A stretch of 64,000 bases of DNA, from contig JADJSZ010000109.1 in assembly GCA_016711405.1 (NCBI GenBank), positions 1 through 64,000 on the forward strand, in the 5' to 3' direction. The stretch comes from Candidatus Hadersleviella danica. Lineage in GTDB: Bacteria > Chloroflexota > Anaerolineae > Promineifilales > Promineifilaceae. The translations under genes were made by a program, and so were the position numbers. The notes beneath the pieces are model-generated. The model made no database searches. It had not been told where the DNA came from and saw only the letters and a program-made list of their open reading frames with translations. Position 1 is the stretch's first letter. Every line of letters begins with the position of its first letter. Below, piece by piece: positions 17,233 to 24,892 of this stretch.

Positions 17233-18471
17233 TCATTGTTCAAAGCGTTTCTTTTCACTGCGGGCAAACAATTTGGTTTGGGCTTTGGCCGTAATGGCGG
17301 CCGTGTCGAGGCCGTATTCGTCCATTCTTCTGCCGATGCGAAATTCTAGCTCCTCTTGGTCGCGCCGTTGCACCACTGCTACTTCATCCGCCCGCGTAAT
17401 CACGTAGGGGTAGTTGCCGAGAATGCAACATTGGTCGTAGAGCAGGGCATGGATGGCGGCCACGGCCGCTGAATCTTGCGCCACCCAATGAGGCAAGTCC
17501 ACCCGTGCAATGTTGTTGATGGTTTGCCCTGAATTGAAGTAGAAGAAACAGACTTTGTTGTCGCGCCCAAAGCGTTTGTTGGCGAACGATACTTCCATGA
17601 AGAGCTTGCTACGCTGTCCCGGCTGGAGCAAACGGCCGTACAAGTCCACATCGGTCAGCCCCGCCCACTCGCCCATGTCGTTCAGGTCGTTGGGATTGCG
17701 GTCGGGGTGGATGCCGCGCAACATGGCCATCACCGAACTTTTGCGGGGGCTATCAATATAGCCCGCCAGCCACGCGCCCGCTTGTTGGATGCGGCGCATA
17801 TGCCCTTGCCACTCCTCCACCACTTCGTGCTTGAACTTGGGGGCGAGTTCGCCCGTGGGCACATAGAGCAAGCGTTGGTCCATGATGGCCAACAGGGGGA
17901 TGTCCGCCTCTTTTTGCTCGGTGGCATGGAAAGCGAGCGCGTCAATTTCGTTTAGATCGCGCTGGATAGTGATGCGGGCGTAGTTGGTAAATTGGTCGTC
18001 GTCGAGTTCTATTTCGGTGGGGAAGAGGAGGGTTGGCTCGCTGAAGGGCTGGGGGGGGCGGGGTTGGGCATCGGCCGTTTTTTGGCCGTGGTAATAGATG
18101 ATGCCGCCGATGTTGATGAGGTAGTAGGTGAAGGCGGCGTGGCGGTCGGGCACGATTTGGGAGCCATCGGCCGCGATAATCGTCGCGCAGGGGGGCAGAT
18201 GGCTTTTGGTGAAGGGCACGGCCTTGTCTAAGGCTTGCTCATCGTAGTGCAAGGGGTGGGCAGAGCCGCGAAACGGCCGTGGTTGGGCACTGTTCAGGAC
18301 GCTGTTTTCGAGGTATTCCTGTTGTCGCTCTAGCTCCTGCCACGCCAGCCGTTTGTCTTGCACAAATGCCAAAACATCGGCCAAGCGGTCGTGGCGGGTT
18401 TGGTTGCGTGCCCCGGCCGTGCGGGCCATTTCGTCTACTTTTTCGGTCAGCTTTTCAAAGTCGAGTGGCAT
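17233..18471 (-). CDS. NurA-domain nuclease
   Basis: 412 residues. The hallmark NurA motif IIAADGSQI (98-106; Asp102 as metal ligand) is followed by PDRHAAFTYYLINIGGI. A second acidic motif lies in LLAIMDQRLLY, and later segments (GYIDSPRKSSVMAML; FFYFNSGQ; HALLYDQCCILGNYPYVITRADEVAVV) match the family's DNA-cleavage core. NurA is a 5'-3' exonuclease/endonuclease that works with HerA at DNA ends in archaea and some bacteria. It is the first gene of a four-gene same-strand cluster (nurA, HAS-barrel, herA-like, NYN). No defence-specific gene accompanies it, so repair is the default reading. Confidence 0.82.
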   Translation of the reverse strand: MPLDFEKLTEKVDEMARTAGARNQTRHDRLADVLAFVQDKRLAWQELERQQEYLENSVLNSAQPRPFRGSAHPLHYDEQALDKAVPFTKSHLPPCATIIAADGSQIVPDRHAAFTYYLINIGGIIYYHGQKTADAQPRPPQPFSEPTLLFPTEIELDDDQFTNYARITIQRDLNEIDALAFHATEQKEADIPLLAIMDQRLLYVPTGELAPKFKHEVVEEWQGHMRRIQQAGAWLAGYIDSPRKSSVMAMLRGIHPDRNPNDLNDMGEWAGLTDVDLYGRLLQPGQRSKLFMEVSFANKRFGRDNKVCFFYFNSGQTINNIARVDLPHWVAQDSAAVAAIHALLYDQCCILGNYPYVITRADEVAVVQRRDQEELEFRIGRRMDEYGLDTAAITAKAQTKLFARSEKKRFEQ

Positions 18472-18689
18472 GGGTAAATTCTAGCACACATGAGCGGGAG
18501 AGAGGAATGGGAAACCTCCCAAGGGCTTCTAAAACCCTTGGGTTCTTTAATTCGGGGGAAGGGGCAACTGTTGGGATTGTCCCTAGATGGGCATAAGACC
18601 CACTCCTACCCCAAATGGGGGGGATAAGTTGCGGCGCAAACGTTGGTAAGGGTATCAGGGAGCGATGGAAGCAGGGCGGCCGTCTATTC
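18472..18689. other. Intergenic region with palindromic element
   Basis: Nothing coding is visible. 18504-18542 carries a palindromic element (CCCAAGGG ... CCCTTGGG) that recurs at 22037-22078. The remainder upstream of the propeller pseudogene has no recognised feature. Confidence 0.5.
18504..18542. repeat. Dispersed palindromic element, copy 1
   Basis: CCTCCCAAGGGCTTCTAAAA is followed by CCCTTGGG, giving an 8-bp stem. It shares about 38 nearly identical bases with 22037-22078, including the flank AGAGGAATG. The two copies bracket the propeller gene array. Confidence 0.75.
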
Positions 18690-19823
18690 TGTCCTCAAAG
18701 TGAGCGGTGGCGTGAACTGGAAGGCAAACAGTTGGCGGCTATCGCCAAAGTAGGCAAAGAGTTGATTGTTTTCGTTGGCGGCCACATAAAAGCCACGGTC
18801 AGCTTGTAAATGGACGTTCCCCGACGTGAATTGCACTAAAACAGTTTGCTCGGCCGTTGCTGTATTTAACCCAATCAGTGTGGCTGACTCGGTTAAAAGA
18901 AGGCGAATTCATTGGCAATCGCCACATTGCTAATCACTATTTCATCAGTTTCCCAGCACAGTACCAGTTTGGTCATCAAATGCTTTGAGACGGCCGTTTG
19001 TTCCCCCTGCATGGGTGCGAACCAACCACGTATCATTGACCACCAAAGGGGGCTGTTGCACATTTGGAAGTTATCCACCCAAAATCGGATAGACGTTAGA
19101 TTGTTTTCGGCCGTTTCTATTTGTTCCATCCCGCTCTGATTATACAAAAAGGCATAACTGGCTGAAGGTTCAAGGAAGGAGTGGGAAGGCTCTAAATCTA
19201 TTTTTTTCTAATTGGGCGATGCTTTTCCCTGTAGCTGTTTCTAAAATGTAAATAGCACTTGAGCTAGAACCTCCATCCACGACAACTTTATCGCCCAAGG
19301 CGGCCAGTTGCATGACTTTATAGGTTCCTGCAATGGGCGTATTCAGATGATAGTCCCAGAATTAATGTCATAGGCGATTCCGCCACCTGCCCCCACTAAA
19401 GAATCTGTCTGTGGCCCCCTTTTGTACTTGTTTGATAGCCAAAATATAGCTTTTTATCATCATGGGTCATCAATGTGAGGGGAAAATCAAGCCGAGGTCA
19501 ATTCGTTCGCGGCTAATTTTGTTGTTGTCGTTGCTTATCACGAACAAATTACTCGCAAAACATTTATCTGGTGCTCCATAAAAAAATAGCCGACTGTTAT
19601 AAGCAACCAAATGGCTAGAAGCAGGATGCTGGGCACTGTAAAGCTCCGCTTCGACCCATTCTAGAGTGATATTGTCTGAATGAGAATGAACGGCTCGCAG
19701 GCTTATTGGCTCTGCCCAACATGAGGTGGTCTCTCTGTTGGTTAAAAGCCAAAACATCCATGCACAAAAGAGAAAGATTGCGAATCCAACGCCTTGCCAC
19801 CTTTTGACTATCGCATTTGTCAT
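18690..19823 (-). pseudogene. Decayed membrane-anchored beta-propeller gene, copy 3
   Basis: An N-terminal frame (19470-19823) has a TM anchor (FAIFLFCAWMFWLL) and early propeller-like strands. It then breaks, with further fragments at 18893-19147 and a C-terminal end that reads YFGDSRQLFAFQFTPP on the minus strand near 18705-18760. That end is nearly identical to the end of copy 1 (20765). Several frames and stops separate the pieces, so it is not a single ORF. The DNA is clearly AT-richer than the flanking genes. Confidence 0.7.
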
Positions 19824-19834
19824 TTATTCTGTCT

Positions 19835-20746
19835 CTAAAATTGGTGGTGGGGTGAACTGGAAGGCAAACAGTTGGCGGCTTCATATAAATAGATAATTAT
19901 GTATTTATCTGTAACAAGAAGAGGGTATTGCACACACATACAACGCCAGGGTTCAGGGGGTTCCCCCTCTAATTCAACATATCCAACCATTTCATCTCTT
20001 TCCTTGTTCCAAACCTCTAGTCTTAATTCAGGTGACACAAAGAAATACATATCCTGATGTTTTATAACATTGCTAACCGCCTTGTCACGACCCAAATCGT
20101 AGAGGTAATCTCGGTATATGTGTTTTAATATGCCAATGTTGGTTTTTGTTCGCACATGGGGCCAATCCCCCATTGCGACATCTATAACGGCTTTGCGCTC
20201 AATAGAACTATGTCACCTCCACCCGTGATATAAATATGATCCTCCCCTGCTCTTATTGTGTCGATAAGAGCCATTTCGTAAGTGTTTCGCCACACCTCTT
20301 TGCCATCATCTATTTGATAGGCAACAACACGAATGGTTCCGGGCTTGATTCTGAGGCAACGGATATAACACTCGCCACAAAACAAATTCTTCGTTAACAT
20401 CTATGGCCGATCTGGAAGAGTTATTTGGTAGTGCAAGTTCCCAATTGATAGCTCCTGATTGTAAATCAAGGGAAGTCAACCGATAGTTATATTCAAAATT
20501 ATTTCTTCCAAACAACAATAAATCATCACCCAATTGAATCAAAAATCGTTTGTTGCTGTAAAGCCAGTCTGGGGATTTGACGACAGGGATAAAAATACCC
20601 GTTTTTGCCCACAGTGGCACGATATTATCTGATACCAAAACTACATCCCTGTTTTTAACAGGAGAGGTGATTTGGTACGTGATAATACATGCGATAATGC
20701 CTATTAGGAGAGCTATAGAAATGTTCTTTTTGAGACTAGACATCAT
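19835..20746 (-). pseudogene. Membrane-anchored beta-propeller gene, copy 2, frameshifted
   Basis: Frame 20306-20746 starts MMSSLKKNISIALLIGIIAC (TM anchor) and continues with PQQ-propeller-like repeats (LTSLDLQSGAINWELALP). It then shifts near 20340 into 20182-20400 (VVAYQIDDGKEVWRNTYE) and again near 20180 into 19835-20173. The 3' end keeps the nucleotide sequence that encodes RQLFAFQFTP in the sister copies, but out of frame here. Function unknown; the intact fold would be extracytoplasmic. Confidence 0.68.
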
Positions 20747-20764
20747 GTTGGTTGAAGTAACAAT

Positions 20765-21896
20765 TTATTCGATACCCTCTAGTGGAGTGAACTGAAAGGC
20801 AAACAGTTGGCGGCTATCGCCAAAGTAGACAAAGATTTGATTACTCTCATTGGCGGCCACGTAAAAGCCACGGTCTTCGCCCAGTTGTACCTGAGCGGGG
20901 GTGAAGGTGACGGAAGCTATCGTTTGGCCTGTGTGCAGGTCGGCCGCGATAAGTTCGGCCGAGGGCGACAAGTAAAAAAAGGCCGATGGGGAAGCAACCA
21001 CATTGCTGAGGACAAATTGGTTTAACTCCCAAATTGTATCCCCTGTTTCGCTATCTATGCGCTTGATTTGCCCCTGAACATGCCCCTCACGGGTTCTAAT
21101 CAACATATCCCCATCTGCCAAAATAACAGGGTTTTGCCACACATTGCTCAATCTGGCCGCCCAAAAATCCACTGCAGGCGTTGATTTATCATCACTGAAC
21201 CAAAACCCCATATTTCCCCCAGCTTGATAATAAGGCCCTGTCGTTGCATAAGTTTCGACAATGGCTCCTGTTTGACTATCCAGCAAATAGTAGCGGCGTG
21301 CAAAATCACTATCAATGGCTACTTGTTGAGGATTGGCAAACAAAGACTGAATTTGTCTTGTTCCAGAGATAATTTTGCTCCAAGAAACAACTTCTTGGTC
21401 AATATCATAAGCAATAATACCTCCCGCCCCTTCCAAAGAGCTATCAATGGCTTTGCCAGTTCCATGATGGCCAATAAAAATATGGTCTGGGCTATAAACC
21501 ATAGCAATACCGCTATGGGATGGAAGCGGAATGACATCGTTATCTAAAATTGCCTCCAGTTACTAAATCTATTTTAGCCACCGCCATCGTTTGGCAAGCA
21601 TCGGTGGTGCCAAAAAAGTAGATGGCTTTCCCTGCAAAAAGGGGGCTACTAAGCTCATCGGTGGGGATGTAGATTTGATTGGTGATCCAAATTGGTTGAA
21701 ATCCTGAGTTATTCTCGATTTTCCGGGCATAAACGGCCGTTCCCCAACAATCATTAAACGACCTTCCTTCTATCCCATAAATAGCCCCACCAATATCAGT
21801 CCAAATGAATATCATGATAATCGTTATAATGCCTATCAAGACAATATGAAAATTATCTTCCACCCACTCTTTCCTACGTCGTTTCATGTGATTCAT
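20765..21896 (-). CDS. Membrane-anchored PQQ-like beta-propeller protein, copy 1 (one frameshift)
   Basis: Frames 21540-21896 (MNHMKRRRKEWVEDNFHI then a TM helix) and 20765-21502 join through a one-base shift near 21555 to give about 375 residues. Repeated propeller blades read like PQQ/WD40-type repeats, for example IIAYDIDQEVVSWSK, YYLLDSQTGAIVE, IKRIDSETGDTIWEL and LIAADLHTGQTIASV. The end is FVYFGDSRQLFAFQFTP. It is the best preserved of at least three tandem copies, all with an N-terminal anchor. No catalytic residues are apparent; such proteins often serve as binding scaffolds outside the membrane. Confidence 0.7.
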
Positions 21897-21945
21897 GTAA
21901 TCCTCAAGAACATACCTAAGTTTTTACTTGCCAGAAGTTGGCAAG

Positions 21946-21998
21946 GCAAATTAGAAGGCACACAGTTGGCAACTATCGCCAAAGTAGATGAAAGAGCC
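21946..21998 (-). pseudogene. 3'-end remnant of a fourth propeller copy
   Basis: About 50 bases match the terminal coding segment of copies 1 and 3. The minus strand reads FIYFGDSCQLCAF then a stop, where the others read YFGDSRQLFAF. No upstream part of this copy remains. Confidence 0.6.
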
Positions 21999-22036
21999 AT
22001 ACAAGTAGACATATGGGGAGGATATGATGGGCACAG

Positions 22037-22078
22037 AGGAATGAGAAACCTCCCAAGGGCTTCTAAAACCCTTGAGGA
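22037..22078. repeat. Dispersed palindromic element, copy 2
   Basis: This is the second copy of the CCTCCCAAGGGCTTCTAAAA element described at 18504. The right arm has diverged (CCCTTGAGG). Confidence 0.75.
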
Positions 22079-22127
22079 GATGGGCAAACGAGAGATAAAA
22101 CGAACCTAAGGGGGGAAATTGGGGTGA

Positions 22128-22478
22128 CTAGGAAGGAGCTGTATACGACCGCCGCGCCCGTTCGCTGGTGCGTGTGCCGCCCGCTTGCTCATATTCGTTG
22201 CTGTCCTTGCCATACACCACGCCCACGGCCGCCAACATCCGCGCCGAAAGCGTGTTTAACTCCTCTTCACTTTTCTGCAAATCATTCAGCAGAGCATCTA
22301 AATCAGAAAGCATCTTGTTATAAGCCGCTAACTTAGCCTCTGTCTCGGCAATTTTGGCCTTATAACCAACTAAAGTTACGCCATTGTTCAAATCAAGGGT
22401 TTCATCAACAGATGACAGCGAGGTTGCTCGCAGTTTCGCCTTATCAAGTGCCGCCGAAGTGCGTTTTTGACGTGACAT
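22128..22478 (-). CDS. Conserved hypothetical coiled-coil protein
   Basis: 116 residues, mostly helical. A long heptad-rich segment (about 40-85; AKIAETEAKLAAYNKMLSDL) is followed by LSARMLAAVGVVYGKDSNEY and AGGTRTSER. The GKDSNEYE-x-AGG-x-R-x-S-E-R ending resembles short uncharacterised proteins I associate with Chloroflexi and cyanobacteria. A typical ribosome-binding site (AGGAGAATACC) precedes the ATG. No function can be given. Confidence 0.65.
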   Translation of the reverse strand: MSRQKRTSAALDKAKLRATSLSSVDETLDLNNGVTLVGYKAKIAETEAKLAAYNKMLSDLDALLNDLQKSEEELNTLSARMLAAVGVVYGKDSNEYEQAGGTRTSERARRSYTAPS

Positions 22479-22693
22479 CAGGTATTCTCCTTTTAGAGTG
22501 GAAATAGATTAATCGTATCAGACCCTATGAATGGCTTTGGGGGGGAGGTGGCTATCTATCCCAGTTGGCGTTGCCTGCCCATCTCTCGCCCGAATGACTT
22601 TCCCAAGGCTTCCATAAGCTCCAACATTGGGCGCATTTTAGCATAAAAAAATGGGGGAAGGGAAGCCCCCAAAATAAATCGTTTAAGGGGTAT
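22479..22693. other. Intergenic region without recognised genes
   Basis: This stretch lies between the coiled-coil gene and the 21-bp repeat array. I see no RNA gene or terminator beyond a short 'gggggaagggaagccccc' imperfect inverted pair near 22650-22672. Confidence 0.4.
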
Positions 22694-23119
22694 TTGGTTG
22701 TCGTTTTGGTCTGGGCAAAATCTATTTTGGGGCAGATGAAATCTATTTTGGGGCAGGCAAAAAGAGCTTTGGGGCAGGCCAAAAGCCTTTTGAGGTTAGC
22801 AAAAAGAGCTTTAGGGCAGGTAAAAACTGTTTTGGGGCAGATGGAATCTATTTTGGTGCAGGCAAAAGTTCTTTTGGGGCAGACAAAAATTGTTTTTGAG
22901 CAGATAAAAAGCCTTTTGGGGTTAACAAAAATACGTTTGGGGCAGACCAAAACTCTTTTGAGGCAGACAAAAACACGTTCCAACCAAACCGTTGGTGGGG
23001 TGGGGCTGGGCGGAACGGATGTGATGCAAACCATATCCCACCCCACCCCGCCCGACCCACCCCAGATGTTCCACCACCACGTTTTTCGCGGGGGCAATGC
23101 GGGTGAGTGGCACGGCTGA
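22694..23119 (+). CDS. Possible heptad-repeat protein encoded by a 21-bp tandem array
   Basis: 141 residues from a TTG codon. Residues 7-97 consist of 13 seven-residue units of the form ILGQAKS/LLGQTKT, with hydrophobic residues kept at three positions per heptad, as in an amphipathic helix or coiled coil. The tail after residue 98 is Gly/Pro/His-rich and looks non-coding. The opposite strand is also open (22552-23097) and reads a Cys-Pro-Lys heptad. There is no clear ribosome-binding site, so expression is doubtful. On the plus strand, codon changes mostly conserve hydrophobicity at the fourth position (M, A, V, T, I), which slightly favours this strand. Confidence 0.35.
   Translation: MVVVLVWAKSILGQMKSILGQAKRALGQAKSLLRLAKRALGQVKTVLGQMESILVQAKVLLGQTKIVFEQIKSLLGLTKIRLGQTKTLLRQTKTRSNQTVGGVGLGGTDVMQTISHPTPPDPPQMFHHHVFRGGNAGEWHG
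22708..22980. repeat. Tandem repeat, 13 units of 21 bp
   Basis: Units have the consensus GGGGCAGRCAAAAANNNTTTT, with the CAG and AAA blocks most conserved and the NNN positions variable. The array is exactly 273 bp with no indel between units, so the triplet frame is kept throughout. Confidence 0.9.
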
Positions 23120-23262
23120 CGGGTTTAGATGCTCTTCGTTCGCGTAACGGCCGTGCCCCCCACCCCTACAACGCCGCTCCCACCACGAACCCTCATTCAC
23201 AATTAACCATTCACCATTCACAATTCACAATTCCCCCACCCTATTCCTCCAACCATGTGGTG
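23120..23262. repeat. Intergenic stretch with CACAATT-type words
   Basis: Near 23196-23233 short tandem words (TTCACAATTAACCATTCACC) are followed by C-rich sequence. They recur at 23508-23545 on the other side of the MITE-like element. Confidence 0.5.
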
Positions 23263-23486
23263 TCGTAGGGGCGGGGGGGCGGCATATGGTGTTCATGCAA
23301 ACCATAAAACAGTCGCTTGCCGCCCGCTCGCCCACGGAGCCACCCCGCCAATGGAAATACAATCAACCCAACCCGTTCATACGTTCTTCGTTGGCATTAC
23401 ACGCGCCCAGCCCACGGGCGAGCGGGCGGCGAGAAGAATAACGGTGTTCTTCGTTCGCGTCATGCGCCGCCCCCCCGCCCCTACGA
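23263..23486. mobile_element. MITE-like element with 23-25 bp terminal inverted repeats
   Basis: The left end TCGTAGGGGCGGGGGGGCGG and right end CCGCCCCCCCGCCCCTACGA are near-perfect complements; the right arm has two extra bases (GC). An inner inverted pair (GCCGCCCGCTCGCCCAC at about 23319-23335 / GGGCGAGCGGGCGGC at about 23416-23430) brackets a centre without ORFs. No transposase gene lies nearby, so mobilisation would be in trans. No target-site duplication was clear. Confidence 0.6.
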
Positions 23487-23542
23487 AATCGCGCAAACCA
23501 CAAACCCCCATTCACAATTAACCATTCCCAATTCACAATTCA

Positions 23543-24775
23543 CTATTCCTCCCCCCGAAACTCGGCCGCCAGCCCAAACGACTCCCGCGCCGCCGCCTCA
23601 TCCCCCAACGCCACCCATGCGCGGGCTTGCCACTCATACACCTCGGCCGCTGTCCCCCCCGAATCCAACGTCGCCTGCGCCAACGCCACCGCTTCGGCCG
23701 CCCGTCCCACCGCCACATACGCCTCAAACACCCCAAACTGATACCACAACATTCGCCACGGCAAACCCAACACCCGCGCTTGGTCAAAAGCCACGGCCGC
23801 CTGCTCATACTGCCCCCTCTCCACCAGCACCGACCCCAAATTAAACCACACAAACGGGTCAGACGGCCGTGCCTCCGCCTCCGCCTGCAAATCAAGCAAC
23901 GCCCGCTCCCACATAATCTCCTCCACCCACACCTCCCCCACAATTCCTTGCACAGCTTCCGCCTCGGCGGGTGGGTACAGGACGAGATACGGCCGATTAA
24001 ACACCGCCCACTGCGCCGCGAACTGCTCATAAGGAACCTCTATAAATGTATACGGCTGAGTCGCCCCCGTTCCCACATACGAATCAGCCACCAGCCACAC
24101 CTGCGCCCCCTCATCATACCCCACCAGCAAGCGATAATGCCCCAAACCATCGTTCGGATGCTCCTCCAACCACGTTTCCACCAGCACAGGGTAGCCATTG
24201 GCCAGCAAATTCCGCAAAACATCTGCCCTGCCATTGAATAGCAGACGGCCGTTCATCCCCCGCTCTTGGGCATAGGCCAATAGCTCCGCCAAAGCCACAT
24301 TTTTGTCATCAGGATGGGGCTTGATAACGGCCGCAACCTCCCCTTGGCTCACCGCCACCCCCCAATAGCTCAGGTACGTCACCATCGTGGCGGGGCCACA
24401 GTTGTTCCATGTCTGCCAAACATGCCCATACCCCTCCAGCCACACCCGTTCGGGCAATGGCACGGCCGATGGGCGCAGGGTGGGGGTTTCAGCCGCCACT
24501 TGCGTAAAAGAATCGGGCAAAGGGGTGTTTGTGGGGGGGATGGGAATAGGGGTGGCCAGCCCTTGCATAAAGGCGGCCGTGTCCAGCGTGGCCGCTGGCA
24601 CCAGCGTGGGGGCCGATGTGGGGCGCGGTTGGCTACTTTGCCACTCCGCCCGCACCCGTTGGCGCAACCCTTCCCACCCCCCATAACGCCATGTGCCATA
24701 ACCCAGCACAGCGGCCGTGCCACAGCAACAGACCAACAAACACAAGCCAAGGAAGAACGCGATAAACCGTTTCAT
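23543..24775 (-). CDS. Membrane-anchored C39-like cysteine peptidase domain with TPR repeats
   Basis: 410 residues from ATG 24775; a longer upstream start would read through a repeat element (GATLVVAL) and is rejected. An N-terminal TM anchor (FIAFFLGLCLLVCCCGTAAV) is followed by a Pro/Thr-rich linker. A papain-like C39_2-type domain comes next, with the nucleophile motif WNNCGPATMVTYLSYWG and the histidine motif GLGHYRLLVGYDE. A TPR region (about 285-410; DPFVWFNLGSVLVERGQYEQA) completes it. Activity is expected outside the membrane. In this family the catalytic domain cleaves peptides or acts on unknown substrates; the TPR part suggests partner binding. Confidence 0.8.
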   Translation of the reverse strand: MKRFIAFFLGLCLLVCCCGTAAVLGYGTWRYGGWEGLRQRVRAEWQSSQPRPTSAPTLVPAATLDTAAFMQGLATPIPIPPTNTPLPDSFTQVAAETPTLRPSAVPLPERVWLEGYGHVWQTWNNCGPATMVTYLSYWGVAVSQGEVAAVIKPHPDDKNVALAELLAYAQERGMNGRLLFNGRADVLRNLLANGYPVLVETWLEEHPNDGLGHYRLLVGYDEGAQVWLVADSYVGTGATQPYTFIEVPYEQFAAQWAVFNRPYLVLYPPAEAEAVQGIVGEVWVEEIMWERALLDLQAEAEARPSDPFVWFNLGSVLVERGQYEQAAVAFDQARVLGLPWRMLWYQFGVFEAYVAVGRAAEAVALAQATLDSGGTAAEVYEWQARAWVALGDEAAARESFGLAAEFRGEE

Positions 24776-24784
24776 GGGGGCTTT

Positions 24785-24859
24785 GTAGGGGTAGGCCTTG
24801 TGCCTACCCAAAATCTCGGTTAAACCAACATCTAGGGCAACCACAAGGGTTGCCCCTAC
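24785..24859. repeat. GTAGGGG...CCCCTAC element, copy 1
   Basis: 75 bp. The left hairpin is GGGTAGGC-CTTGT-GCCTACCC and the right hairpin GGGCAACC-ACAAG-GGTTGCCC, with GTAGGGG/CCCCTAC ends. It lies just upstream of the peptidase start. Confidence 0.85.
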
Positions 24860-24892
24860 AACCTGCCTCAACTGAGATGAAATATACCCTGC

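Noticed and set aside
22708..22980. CRISPR array
   Set aside because: Units are 21 bp directly adjacent, with no unique spacers, and no cas gene is nearby.
22552..23097. Minus-strand Cys-Pro-Lys heptad protein as a real gene
   Set aside because: Its ends extend into clearly non-coding sequence and no ribosome-binding site is present; only the plus-strand reading is listed, with low confidence.
24776..24871. N-terminal extension (GATLVVALDVG) of the C39-like peptidase
   Set aside because: This peptide is the translation of the GTAGGGG element and occurs wherever the element is read in this frame.
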